A stretch of DNA of 64,000 nucleotides, from NCBI RefSeq assembly GCF_030247195.1, contig NC_080672.1, forward strand, positions 394,647,037 through 394,711,036. Reading direction: 5' to 3'. The translations under genes were made by a program, and so were the position numbers. The notes under the pieces were generated by a model. That model did not search any database and was not told where the DNA came from. It saw nothing but the letters and a program-made list of their open reading frames with translations. Positions 1-10,897 of this stretch are shown here, piece by piece. Numbering within the stretch: the first letter of the stretch is position 1; the number at the start of each line of letters is the position of its first letter. This DNA is from Topomyia yanbarensis. Lineage: Eukaryota; Arthropoda; Insecta; Diptera; Culicidae.

Positions 1-119
1 TTCCCGAAATTATGAATAATAAACCTGAAACTATTCGTGTTTTCGAAAAATTAGTTCGCCCCAAATATATACCTACATGGCGTTACATTCGAATGTTTGG
101 TAAGGTTAGTGTAGTTGTT

Positions 120-510
120 CCCTGAAAATGTTTAGTTTTTAATAGGATCCTTGTTCATAATTTGGGAATGCATGTTCATGATTGCAGGAGCTTATTCTTA
201 ATTTTTATGATTTCTCATCACGTCACCGTCATATTTTATTCATGAGTTTACTATAAGATTTTTCTGTCAGGGTAGCGTGATTTATGTTCATGATTTCAGG
301 ATCTTAGCCACAATATTTGTAATTTCTATTAACGTTATCGTGATATTTTAGTCACGAGTAGCGTGATTTATGTTCACGATTTCAGGAAGTTAGTCACGAT
401 TTTTGATATTTTTGTCAAGAGTTGTGGGATTTACGTTCTTGATTTTAGGATCATAGTCATGATTTTCGTAATTTATTTGCACGTTATCTTGATATTTTAT
501 TCTAGAGCTT
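120..510. repeat. Degenerate repeats, inverted relative to the 1.1-2.6 kb array
   Basis: Three or four imperfect units of roughly 110-125 bp share the phrases GTGATTTATGTTCACGATTTC and TTAGTCACGATTTTTG. They look like the reverse-complement sense of the ATCATGAA/TTCACGAA phrases repeated at 1.1-2.6 kb. The two blocks may be the inverted ends of one old composite element; that link is inference. Confidence 0.45.
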
Positions 511-716
511 AATTTCGAATTTGACACAGTATCTTGTTCTGTGAACTATATCACAAGCACGATTTTTAGCTCCATGATATACTTTTGGTGCTCAGCTCAG
601 TTTTTTTCCGTCCGGACAACATACTGAACCTTATTAAATGAATAACGATGTTCTAGGTTCTAATAGTTTTTCTATAATTACAGCTCTTGCATCTTACTGG
701 TCGCTAGCAGCTGGAC

Positions 717-976
717 ATATGAAGACTTTTTTTCAATAATTCCAATCTGCAAAAGAGAGCCTCTCTCTGTTTACTTTCTCTTCCGCGAATTACTCGGTCA
801 CCTATTTGATTTCCCGTCAACTATATGCATAATAAACTAATAAAAAACTTGGTCTTTCGAAACATACCGATAAATGCTTAAAAAAAATTATGGTTTCGCA
901 GAAATAATCGAAAGAGAAAGCGAAAAAAGAGGGCTCTCATTTGCAGATTGGACCTAACGAAAAAAAGTCTTCATAT
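717..976. mobile_element. MITE with about 45-bp terminal inverted repeats
   Basis: The left end ATATGAAGACTTTTTTTC continues into a segment with CCAATCTGCAAAAGAGAGCC. The right end is its near-perfect reverse complement (GGGCTCTCATTTGCAGATTGG ... AAAAAAAGTCTTCATAT). Total length is about 260 bp and there is no ORF. Both ends sit in TA-rich sequence (CATAT/ATATATG), so a TA duplication is possible but cannot be separated from the repeat itself. It is probably a non-autonomous DNA element; superfamily not assigned. Confidence 0.7.
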
Positions 977-1084
977 ATGACATTTCATGGAATAGTACAT
1001 GGAACAAAATGATTCTACGAATAATACTATAATATTCACGTTCACATGAAAATTCCATGATCATGATGAATTAAATTCAAAATA

Positions 1085-2560
1085 GTTGCGGATATCTTCT
1101 AAATATCACAAGTACGCAAGATAGATAGTCGTGTACTAGGAATCATGAACTAGTTTACGAATCCATGAATATTTTATGATTTTGTGACCTATTCCACATG
1201 TACGACTTGTCAGTCGTGACCATTGTAATGATATAGCGAACTATTTCACGAGAACGAATGATAAGTTGTGACTATCATACTAGAAATCATGAAGCAATTC
1301 ACGAATACATGAATAATATTCTGATTTCGTGAACTTTTTCCCGACAACGAATGGTAAGTCGTAACTATTGTACTAGGAATCATAAACTAGCTCACGAATC
1401 CATGGATAATATTTCATGGTTTTGAGAACTATTTCACGTCCACAAATGGTCAATTTTTGACTTTTAGCTCCACCAGGCTGATTCCTTTTATGGTGCTTAG
1501 TAATTGTGCAAATTTTGATACCGATCGGTTGTGTCTACGGACCCTCCAAAAATTTGTATGGAAAATCGGTTAACATTGAAAATAAATTCTTAAAAACTCA
1601 CCTCATCAATCAATTAATCAAAACTCTATTTATTTCTAAAGGTATTCTTCTACTGAACACATTCGGGGAACATTGTAAGTTTATGAAAATTCGCTGAGAA
1701 AAGTTATTAACTAAAGAAGCAGCATGACTTCAAAACAAGTGGATTTTATTATTTATCATAGCAACCCTATTTGAATAGCTGCAACTTCCATTCGCGGGCG
1801 ATGGGTGGCAAGTCTAGTTTACACTTGTATAACAATGGAGCTATTCAAACAGGGTTGCTATGATTAATAATAAAATCCACTTGTTTTGAAGTCATGCTGC
1901 TTCTTTAGTTAATAACTTTTCTGAACGAATTTTCACAAACTTACTATGTTCCCTGAATGTGTTCAGTATAAGAATACCTTTAGAAATAGAGTTCTGATTA
2001 ATTGATTGATGAGCTGAATTTTTAAGAATTTATTTTCAATGTTAACCGATTTTTCATGCAAACTTCCATATAAACTTTGAAATTTTTGGAGGGTCCGTAG
2101 ACACAACCGATCGGTACCAAAATTTGCACAATTACTAAGGACCATAAAAGGAATCAGTAGAGCCTGGTGGAGCTAAAAATCAAAAATTGAACCAGTCTAA
2201 TGGTCAGTCGTGACTACTGTGCCAGGAATCATGTTACATGATTCACGGATTACATGAATATTTAATGGTTTCGCGAAATATTTCACGAGCACGAATTGGA
2301 AATCGTGACTATTAGGCTGGGAATCATGAATCAATTCACAAATACATGAATAATTCGCTAACTTTTTCACGACCACGAATGATAACTCGTAACTATTATA
2401 CTAGAAATCATGAACCAGTTCACAAATACATTTGATGATTTTGTGAATTATTTCTCGAGCACGGATATTGAATCGTGACTAATATATTAGGAAGCAAGAA
2501 TTAGTTCACAAGGATTGAATGGATTCACGAATAAAATTCCGAGATTCGTGAAATAGTTCA
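1085..2560. repeat. Tandem array of about 65-95-bp degenerate units
   Basis: Units carry the recurring phrases AATCATGAACTAGTTCACGAA, CATGAATA, TTTCACGANCACGAATG and GTCGTGACTATT. At least four units lie at 1130-1449 and four more at 2200-2520. The foldback element at 1452-2198 sits in the middle of one unit and splits the array. Units differ at many positions, so the array is old. Confidence 0.65.
1452..2198. mobile_element. Foldback (long palindromic) element inserted in the tandem array
   Basis: The arms run about 1452-1790 and 1833-2190 and are close reverse complements over some 340 bp (for example AGCTCCACCAGGCT at 1467 against AGCCTGGTGGAGCT near 2161). They are separated by a short GC-richer spacer. 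The ATG-started reading frames here are mirror images of one another and are not genes. Outside the arms, AATGGTC occurs at 1445-1451 and again at 2199-2205, a probable 7-bp target duplication. About 10 bp at the right end lie outside the arm match, so the exact right border is uncertain. Confidence 0.8.
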
Positions 2561-2704
2561 CGATAAAAAAACCAGAAATATGTTTTGATTTTGGGAACTA
2601 ATGTTCCTAAATCTACGAATAACATCTTAAGCCAACCTTTCGTTTTAAGAATAATGCCCATAAAATTGTGTACTAGTTCACGTACAGAAAATTGAAACAA
2701 ACAT

Positions 2705-3240
2705 TTCCACTAATAAAAGCGTTACGCGGGTCTTACTGAATGGAAATTGAACATAATAAAAAAAACACATGATTTTTGTTCGTGGTCTTGTTTTCGTAAA
2801 GTAAAAGCGTGATTGTTCCAGAATTCAGAGTACTTCGTATTTGGGAGCATTTTTTCCGTGTCTTGATGCCTTATCCACGTTGTATGAAATATGTGGTTTG
2901 AACGTTGGATCCGAATACACGATAACTCCGAGATCATTGCTTGAAAGTATCTTGGAATGTTTGAGTCGAACAAATGGTAGTTAAACTGAATCGGATGGTT
3001 TTTCCATGGGAACGTGACGATCACATCATGCACTAAAAGCTCTCCACTTCACCCTGAAGAATCTCGGTATCGGTTTTATCCCTTATTTGTCGAAAGAATT
3101 TCATATCGTCGACGAAAGAAAGGCGACGCGTCCTTGTAATTTGATATTGATGTCATTAATATAAAAGAGGACTATTATTGGACCGAGATAGCTTCCTTGC
3201 GGGATGACGAATGTAGCAAAGAATAGTACTTAATGCGGGG
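2705..3240 (-). pseudogene. Reverse transcriptase core relic (jockey-like)
   Basis: The minus-strand frames read IPQGSYLGPIIVLFYINDIN, the box just before the catalytic aspartates. A frameshift follows, then an ADDM remnant. Further on comes DLGVIVYSDPTFKPHI, the conserved block after the palm in non-LTR RTs. At least two frame changes and an in-frame stop separate these blocks. It is the RT portion of the nested element at 2.7-6.2 kb. Confidence 0.75.
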
Positions 3241-3259
3241 GTTGTCTTCTGTCGAGGTC

Positions 3260-3684
3260 TAGTCTAGTCTACACATACACAGCTAATACATGTAGGGATC
3301 CTGAAAAATTGCAGACGTTCGCCCACAATTTTTCTTGTCATTATTAATGTTTGTGGTACATATTGAATATGACACAAGCATTAAAGCGGCCAGACCAACT
3401 GTGCAGCGTACAAAATAAAGATGATTCAAAATTATACGGCAATCAAATTATTCATTCAATGAATAATTTAATCAACGGATTATTTATAACCTTGAATAAG
3501 GAAGAAACGTGGACAACCGTACACAACCGTTTCAATTTGATGGGGGTTTGATAAATCGTTGGGAGTGACTTTGCTAAGAGGGTTAATGTCACTCCTTTGG
3601 CCCTAGGTTCCTGGGATGGGACAGAAGTATTTAGCTTTGCCCTGGCTAATGAGCCAGGGTTATAGCGTCCTTACTCGCTCTGGA
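3260..3684 (-). mobile_element. 5'-truncated LINE (3' UTR fragment) with 19-bp target duplication
   Basis: GTTGTCTTCTGTCGAGGTC is present at 3241-3259 and again exactly at 3685-3703, bracketing 425 bp. Read on the minus strand the insert ends in a short AGACT-type simple repeat (TAGACTAGACTAGA), as expected for a retroposon 3' tail. It contains no coding frame of note. The long exact duplication is the signature of target-primed reverse transcription. It lies inside the older jockey-like element, so it is younger. The parent LINE family is not identified. Confidence 0.75.
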
Positions 3685-4234
3685 GTTGTCTTCTGTCGAG
3701 GTCGGGACGAAACCAGCGCAAAAGCTGATGGTACACCGGATTCATTTCGCTCCTCGTTTCGATACTTCCAGAACACCTTGAGCTTAGATTTTAGTTGACA
3801 CTCGACGTTCCGCTGGCGTGTCTGCATTGTTGCTTGTATTCGTGGTTGAATTGATGGTGGTGGTTTCGTGATGCAAGTGTCTTACGTTTCGGAAAAAAAT
3901 TAAATGCGGCTCATTTGGCAGTTTTTACTCGTCAAAATCAGTCTGCTTTCTTGTCTCGTACAGATCAGAAGCCAAAAAACGAACCACTTGTGAACAGCAC
4001 GCAATCGAAAAATACTACCCGTGCCGCTCCACTACAGCGTGTACGTGCAAACTATAGAACAGCAAAGTCCTATCGGCTCCAACTACGAGTGAAACGAGTG
4101 AACCACAAAATAAATTTAGCCCACTACGGGAGAGCACAATCGCGATTGGCTTTTCGTAAAACAAGAAAGAAGACGGCTATAGCAGTCACTCGAAAATACA
4201 AAATGCACCAAACATCTAACAGCGAAAATCAATG

Positions 4235-4740
4235 ATGCACATGCCGAACCAAAGAAGTCGGCGCTGGTTTGCTACAACCGGCATTGTTGATAAGCGTAGA
4301 TTTTTCGATATTCAATCGAAGGAATCCATTACTTGGCTGGCACCACGTCAAGCTAGATAGGTTGGCCCAGTATAACAATGTCATCCGTCGGGGCGGCGTT
4401 CGCGGTGATGAAAATATAAGACACACAGGAACATATTACGATCGGCAAATTTTCCTGATAACCACACTTGCTAGGAGCTCGTCCACCGTTCATCGTTGAT
4501 CACTCAGGCCTTTATACCATAGTGAACGGCGATAAGCACACCACCACCTTATGTATTATGGCTGATGAAGGCGTTTGTGGCTACAGCGGTAGACATCGAA
4601 AGTTGAACCAAACACCTGGCGAGACATACTACGGTTGTCGGTCAAGGAGATGACGCCATAACATTATCCCGCGGTCGCTGACGAAAAGCTGTCCGTTGAT
4701 GATTTTAAACCACCAACATTCTGGTAGTAAACCTCTATGT
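4235..4740 (-). pseudogene. AP-endonuclease domain relic of jockey-like ORF2
   Basis: The minus strand reads EVYYQNVGGLKSSTDSF, the typical endonuclease N-terminus (compare IYYQNVRGLRTKIDELF in the 57-61 kb element). It continues after frame changes with FDVYRC, GGGVLI-like and VILG-like blocks. Several stops and frameshifts are present. The plus-strand reading frames at 4269-4653 are shadows of this domain. Confidence 0.65.
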
Positions 4741-5159
4741 TATTGGAGGACGGATCAGGTTCAGCAGAGAGCGAAGGCTTGTTGCCATTTTGAGCGGGTT
4801 TGAATTAATCCCACGAACAGAATCGGAGCGGCTGACGGTTGCTTGGTTGACTGTGGTGGGAGATTCGAGGCATCCCGAATCAATTGCGTCGCGACAGAGA
4901 ATACGACCATCATCGTCAGTGAGAGAAATGGTTGACATCTGGTCCACAGGATGTCGAAGCAAAAGGCAAATTACAGGAGGTGAAAAATACATCAGCGTTA
5001 GAAGTGTTCGAGTGCCATTTGTGGCCGGTTTGAAGACTCTTTCACCTATACCATACACAGGACCGGGACGACTGCTGATCGCTGGTTACAATAACCCAAC
5101 TTGGCGGGGCTTCCATAGTACCAACTGCGTTGCCTCCCAGTATGCGCTTGGCTTCGACA

Positions 5160-6160
5160 CTCCTTCACAATGGCGGTGTAGCTTGGTATAGTGGCATTTT
5201 CAATCGTTGCGGAGTCCTCGGTAGGGTCGTTGATCGACCGGGTTGCATTCAGGGTGGCCAGATAGAATTCCTTAATATCGGTAAGATCACTAAAAGTTTA
5301 TCGGTAGTTATCGGTAGGCCGGGTTGTTGACCCAAAAACGTAGTGTTGACATAGAATTGTAAAATACCGAAAACACAGATCTCAGACCAAATCCAACTCA
5401 AAAATGAATGTTGAGTAGGATGTGTCCAAAATCAATAAAAATCGGTAATTTTCGGTAGGGATAACAAAATATCAGTAGTTTTCCCTTGGTCGTCTGTGAA
5501 TCCGTAGGGAAGACCAAAATAGGTAGGACTACCGATAAATCGGTAGGTCTGGCCGCCCTGGTTGCATTAGCGGAGTACATGCTTTCTCTGAAGGCGAAGG
5601 AACAGTATGCCTTGTGGCCATGTGTCAGGGTTAAAAGCTGTATCACGGTATTTTGGGTGAGTTCCAGTTTTGAAGGATATGAAGTTCAAAGTGCTGACGT
5701 CTACGCCTTTTCTTAACAGGTCAAAAAATAACCTTTATCTCCTCGTTGCAATTTATTTCTTTCTTACATATTTTTCACCAGTCTCCTTTCTAACGCTGGG
5801 ATAAAAGTGGGGAAAATTCAACCAGAGCAATGACGTGGGAGGTAAAACCGTAGCAATGTTGCTATTATCGACTAGCTTTGGACCACCAACAAGAATATTG
5901 CTGGTGTCAGGGTCATCCTCACGATGACGTTTCTGAGGTGGTTAAGAGGTACCGGGTTTTGACCGGACTGGAGTTACTGCTGAAACCTTTTTAGCGAAGC
6001 GTGAGATTTGCTGGTTATTTAGGGATAGCTCGGCCTTCAGTTCACCACAGACGTCTCCCGTTTCCCAGCTATAAAACACCCAAGCGAAGACGAGCAAATT
6101 TGAACAGTTTGACACTTTCGTTGCGCATCCAAAATAAATTTGGGTTTTCCGAAAGAATTC
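5160..6160 (-). pseudogene. ORF1 relic of jockey-like element, split by a MITE
   Basis: Minus-strand reading gives ELKAELSLNNQQISRFAKKV, a likely coiled-coil stretch. After an in-frame stop follow KRHREDDPDTSNILVGG and then KGVDVSTLNFISFKTG ... YRDTAFNPDTWPQGILF. The last two blocks resemble the RRM-like C-terminal part of ORF1 in jockey-type elements, with the characteristic NPDTWPQGI stretch. Just downstream the hAT-like MITE at 5250-5560 interrupts the frame. The frame resumes as ATRSINDPTEDSATIENATI and runs on toward 5160. Family resemblance is from memory. Confidence 0.6.
5250..5560. mobile_element. hAT-type MITE, 311 bp, 8-bp target duplication
   Basis: The ends are CAGGGTGGCCAGA and TCTGGCCGCCCTG, inverted repeats with one mismatch. 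Flanks are GTTGCATT at 5242-5249 and GTTGCATT at 5561-5568, an exact 8-bp duplication. CAGGG-like termini with 8-bp duplications are typical of hAT elements. The interior contains repeated CGGTAG/CTACCG phrases (for example ATCGGTAGTTATCGGTAGG) and no transposase. It interrupts the ORF1 relic of the jockey-like element. Confidence 0.85.
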
Positions 6161-6210
6161 ATTCTTAAGGAAGGCTGTTAGATTGCTTCCTGCATTGCAT
6201 ATATGCAGCA

Positions 6211-8237
6211 CATTTTTTCAAAAGCCCATGCATTCGATAAAATCGTCGTCCGATTGGAGGTCTTCGCACAGTAATCGCATGCACTTGTCATAATACGCGC
6301 CAGTCTGAGAATGCAGATAATGAGATATAGATGGCGCTGCGTTTGGAGGAAATTTTTTAGGGTGAAGTGGTAAAAGTTCAATCGATAGCGTCCTTCGCTG
6401 ATAGTTTCACAACACAAAAGCAAACAAAATACAATTTTAAATTGCACAGTAACAACGGTATACATAAAATTTAGAGTCGTTTCATACGATAAACAACGAT
6501 TAAACTTCACAAATCGCGTAAAAAATTACAAATAACCGGAGCGATTGATATAAACAACTAATCGGCAGGATACACTGAACCAAAAATACAATCAATATGA
6601 ATATGTTGATTCAATACTTTTTTCCAAGTGATCGAAACATTTTGAAACTTTAAAAAAATGTGAGAAGGAATGAAAATTTTAAAAAAGTTGTAAGGGAAAC
6701 CTGAAATCTGAACATTTTTGTAATACAATATTTTTAGTGTTTTTAAGAATCGGAAAACTACCCGTTTGAAACTTTCCATCTTGTGCTCGAGCTACACTAA
6801 TTTTCAAACAAAAAATCGATCGCTGTGATACCCACATAAAATTTCAATTGCGATTTGGCAATTTTTTAATAATACTAGATTAATTTTTTGAGCGGCGATG
6901 GACAAAATTCCAACATCGTAAAAATAACTGTTGCCCAAACCCCCCTAGAATAAAATCTGAATCTCCGAGATCAATATGAGTAACCGGACATTGAAAACTA
7001 TCCCCGAAATTCAACGAATCGTGGACCCAAACCAATCAGAACAGTTTAGCATTCTCGTTTTTAGTTGCTACCTTGAACTTTATTCAGATTTAAACATAAC
7101 CCAAATTTACATACTCAATTAGCAGCGGAATAATTCTGCGATTTGTTCGTTTTTGATATTGACAGACATGCAATACTTTAATCATGAATTCTGAAATTGA
7201 TTCAATCTTATGTTTGTTCCACTTAATGCCCCTCATGCGTACATTCCGTTGTTTACTCATACTCATTCCTAACTTCCCTTGAAAATACCGGCTGTGTTCT
7301 ATTCCTAATCAGTCGATTTTTCTTCCCAATAATTTGTTATTATTATTATTGCTTGTTGCTATTTCTATACTTCCTTCGGAAAGCGATGGCCAAAACAAAA
7401 TCATAATTTCTCGAATTTCCTTCGAGCTAGAGCTGGAGGTTACAGTTAAGCAGAATAAGGAGGAACGCACGAAAGTCAAGAACCGTTCTCCACTTTCCAT
7501 CAGTCAAAACGCTCATACGATTTGGAATCATATTGCAAAATAAAAACTTATTTGTAAACTCCCTCCAGGCTGAAGGTCAACGATTCCAGAGGTGGGAAAC
7601 TTTCAAGCGCTACCATTCAACTCATCCCAAGAAATAGCAGGAGTACATATTAACGAGAACCGACTCAAAAGAGTGAATCAAGATGCATTCCGGAGCACTA
7701 TGAGATGCATTCGTTAAACATTGCAGCGTGAATGGTGCGCGCGCGCACTTACGCCGATACATACTACATACACTTAATATGAATCTCTATGCTGATCAAA
7801 GAGTTAAACAAGTCTTCAAAGAAAGCACAGAAAGTAATGTTTGCGGAAGGATGGTTTGATGCAGGAAAGAGAGGCGCGGTGGTGGAATATGTAAATGTAA
7901 CGTAATTCAAACAATAGAACGATTTGTTCACGTTTTTGCATCTAGATTATGATGACGATGATAGAGATGATGCTGCTGCTGCTACTCGGGTTTTTTTCTG
8001 TCTAGTGTTGTCAGATTTGCCACTGTACAGGGATTTACAAAAATCATTTCTAGTTTTACCATATTACAAAAGCTATACCTTTATAAAGCACCAAAAGATA
8101 TTTTAAATAACATAAAATATTAGTGTGTTAAATTTTGTCAAAAATGTTCATAATCTTGTATCATTCAACAACATGTAAGAATTGTAAGAATTTAGTACAA
8201 TTTTTAATCTTTTTGTATTTCGCTGATTATTTTTCAA
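6211..8237. other. No gene recognised
   Basis: AT-rich sequence. There is a (TTA)n run near 7337-7352 and a GCGCGCGCGC run near 7737. Short frames on both strands lack recognisable domains. A short palindrome-like pair occurs at 5860-5910 (AGCAATGTTGCT / ACAAGAATATTGCTGG), which I do not interpret. Confidence 0.4.
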
Positions 8238-8385
8238 GCCGGGCATAGCGTAGTGGGTAAATTGATCGCCTTGCACGCAGCTCACCTGGGTTTGGTTCCC
8301 AGCTCTTGCACATAGACTTTTCCCGCCTGAGATCGAAACGAATCATCCTATAGTTAAAAACTTTGCAATCGAAAAAAAAACATCA
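8238..8385 (+). mobile_element. tRNA-derived SINE
   Basis: TAGCGTAGTGGG (8246-8257) matches the RNA polymerase III A box and GGTTTGGTTCC (8289-8299) the B box. The spacing of about 43 bp is normal for a tRNA-like head. It is followed by a tRNA-unrelated body (CCCGCCTGAGATCGAAACGA) and an A-rich end with nine A's near 8371. The head is too diverged to fold as a functional tRNA. It is probably a member of a mosquito tRNA-SINE family; I cannot name it with confidence. No clear target duplication seen. Confidence 0.75.
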
Positions 8386-8929
8386 AAACTCTCGATATCT
8401 AAACTGTACGACCAATTCTGATATAACTCGATTAACATACGCTCCCTATTTCAGGTCCAGAACCCAATCCCAGTTTTACAATTTTATACAAACATCTATA
8501 ATCTGACCCGTACGAATCTGAACAATTTAAAAATCGGAAATTTGTACTTTCACTTTTAAATCTGTTCCAGTGGCAACACTGCTTCCGCCGATGGTGGCGT
8601 TTATTTTTCGAGTGCCTGAGGACGAACGACATTCCGGAAAAAGGCGAGCGGCGCGGGGGAGTGAAAATTTAATTGAGGCAAATCTTGGAATAGTCGGGCG
8701 CTGACTGGTTGTAGAAGATGTAAACAGAGATGCAACAATGTGGGAAGCATCATTCTAGGGCAGCCGGTAGTCATGCCAGAATTATTATTCAATGGTTTAT
8801 GTCTAATGAGCTGGTATCGAATGAATACGGATCGTTCAGGCGTTTCGGTAAGGGTAATGTCGAAGATTGAACGATAAATAACTAAAGGAGTACCTGGTAA
8901 TAGTAAATGTCTATTTTTTCCTGTTTAGA
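8386..8929. other. No gene recognised
   Basis: Short overlapping frames only. This may include the untranslated 3' end of the neighbouring mariner-type element, but I could not place its terminal inverted repeat. Confidence 0.35.
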
Positions 8930-10435
8930 GAATACGGATTTCCGGGCCTTTCGTTTGACTTCTTCCATCAATTTGGGCAGTCCCCTTGGTCACTTTCCTC
9001 GCCGCAGAACGCCAGTTTGCCTTGAACTGCATCTCGCTGACAACTGTCTTTCGCATTTTCTTGAGGTTTCGACTGACGAATGCCCAATATTTTTGCTATT
9101 GGGCGGAGTTCTGCTGTGTTGCAAGGGTTAATGCCCGTGGGCACCACCTCACAGTGGGCAAATCATGCTTTTGAGGAACTTAATTGGATGGAGCTAAAAT
9201 ATCTATATTTGCGCATGCGCATATATTTGTTGGCATGTTCTTCAATGTTTAAGTGTATACAAAGCCATCTCTTTTGGCGATGTTCCTTTTTTAAGAAAAT
9301 GATCATAGTACGCTATAGAAAATCTAACTTTTAAGCGAAAAGAGAAGAAAACATTTCCATAAATTCTGTTGAAGTCATCTTTTCTCTGTTCCTTATAGTC
9401 ATCGATTAATGGGACGTTTTCAATGACGACCCCTCTAAAATCAAATTCTTCAGCCTAACAGTTTTTCCTTCAATACGGTGACAATACATTGGTCTGTAAG
9501 TACCTGTTCAGAAGATATAAACTGTTGAAATATTTGTGCCGGGAACTCCTGAAGTCACGTGAATGTATCACTGGGCGAATAGGCGCTGGTGTTCAAAGAC
9601 GCTTTTGATTGATTTTCTGAGTGGTGCACATTCAGTCTACTAGCGCACCGGCTGGAAGGTTAACACCAATATAACGATTTTTTAGCATGTGATGTACAAT
9701 TTCATCTAAGTCTGGTTTATAGTATGAATTTTAGTTTCAGGTTTTGGAAGAACATGTCAATTCATAAATATGGATATTTTTGGCTCCATTCAATTAGGTT
9801 CTCAAGAGCATGTTTTGGACCACTGTACCTGAATACTGGTCATGATATACCACTTCATGGCTGTCTTTTCGTAGTGGCAAGATGCAAAATCTGACGTAAA
9901 ATAGATCGGAACAATTGTGTTGCTTGAGGAAAGGCAACACATAAATTTCCAGATTGGTGATACCGTTTGCGATGTAAATGTCGCTCTTCAAACCACAGAA
10001 ACAGATGGCCTGCCATACGGAATACTTCTTTGTGAACTTCGACAGCTTCATATGTTTGAAAATCTTTGCCACCTTTCCTCTTCCAGTCAACGTTCAATAT
10101 TACTGTCCAAAAATCTGTTTAAAGTCTATCTTGACGCAAGTTTCGTCATCATGTGACAAGCAACCAAACTTCGTCAGTATCTACTTATACCGTTTCCACG
10201 ATCTTTCTGTGATCGACTTGTTTTACTTATCGTCACGATTTGGGGTCATCACCTTCTTGTAAACCAACAGTCCGTCTCGTTTTTAGCTCGATGTGCGGTT
10301 GTACACGACACTCCCAGCTTGCTTGCGACATTTCCGACGGAGAGCTTGGGGTTCCGCTTACAACAACTAAGCAGTTTTTTTCTCGTTTTCAAGACTTTAA
10401 ACTCTGATATCCTCCCAAGCTAGTAGTCTTCTTAA
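8930..10435 (-). pseudogene. Tc1/mariner transposase relic, DD37E spacing (ITmD37E type)
   Basis: Cut-and-paste transposase of the IS630-Tc1-mariner superfamily, minus strand. N-terminal helix-turn-helix remnant: NPKLSVGNVASKLGVS near 10330. First catalytic block DDETCVK near 10145. VWQAICFCGLKS near 10000. Second Asp in SDFASCHYEK near 9885. The frame is then cut by the insertion at 9150-9826. If the insertion and one target copy are ignored, the frame resumes in phase and leads to ELRPIAK near 9105, where the third catalytic residue (Glu) falls 37 residues after the second Asp but is Ala. Further downstream NLKKMRK-like and AARKVTKG sequence follow after frameshifts. Multiple stops: inactive. 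ITmD37E elements are known from mosquitoes. Confidence 0.8.
9150..9826. mobile_element. 677-bp TIR element nested in the DD37E transposase
   Basis: The ends are inverted repeats of about 45 bp: CACAGTGGGCAAATCATGC ... TTAATTGGATGGAGC on the left against the reverse complement GGCTCCATTCAATTAGG ... CCACTGT on the right. ACCT flanks both sides (9146-9149 and 9827-9830). Removing the element plus one ACCT restores the transposase frame exactly. A CACCT/TACCT 5-bp duplication with one mismatch is also possible. No transposase inside. Superfamily undetermined. Confidence 0.8.
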
Positions 10436-10897
10436 CCGTCGACAAACTAAAGAGCAAATATCAAAATCAAACAGTTGGCATGATGAAAAAATGCGTTGAA
10501 GTAGACCAATTATTGATCGTAACACCCTTTAAGACAAATTTTTAAAAATGATGTATTTATTTTTGGTACGTTTTTCAAAAAATCTTCACTCGCAATTTTG
10601 ATTGTTTTTAAATTATATATTATATCAAATTTGTTTTAAAAAAGATTTCGAAAACGGATGCATCTAGAGAACTTCATAGGGACAGTTCATAAACCACGTA
10701 CAGTCATGTACTGATTTATATATTACGATGTATTCGTATCAGTTTGATCAGTCAGATAAGCGAAAAAAGTGTCAAAATATTCTAGATACGATTTAAAAAC
10801 TTTCGAGAAAAATGTTCTGATTTAAATTTCCTCTTTTTAGTTAATTAAAAAAATAATAACTCGCTTATTATTTTCTGAAATTAGGGACATATCACTA
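10436..10897. other. No gene recognised
   Basis: AT-rich with homopolymer runs. Likely includes the 5' untranslated part and terminus of the DD37E element, but its TIR was not located. Confidence 0.35.

Larger units (their letters stand above)
2700..6210 (-). mobile_element. Degraded jockey-like non-LTR retrotransposon, nested with two later insertions
   Basis: Read on the minus strand this stretch gives, in order, ORF1-like sequence (about 6160-5160), an AP-endonuclease start (about 4740-4235), a linker resembling the region before RT (about 3790-3715), and the RT core with the IPQGS and DLGV motifs (about 3225-2770). Order and orientation match the better preserved element at 57.2-61.6 kb. 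From endonuclease start to IPQGS is about 1.5 kb here against about 1.9 kb there, so part of the RT is deleted. Multiple stops and frameshifts make it non-functional. It is interrupted by a MITE (5250-5560) and a LINE fragment (3260-3684). Clade: jockey-like by motif style, not tested. Confidence 0.75.

Noticed and set aside
1506..2145. Two similar 60-63-codon frames on opposite strands
   Set aside because: Mirror images in the arms of a foldback element.
3915..4235. 106-codon basic open frame, plus strand
   Set aside because: Starts on TTG rather than ATG and lies opposite the decayed end of the minus-strand jockey-like element; no family match.
4790..5191. 133-codon plus-strand open frame
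   Set aside because: Antisense shadow of the jockey-like ORF1/ORF2 junction on the minus strand.
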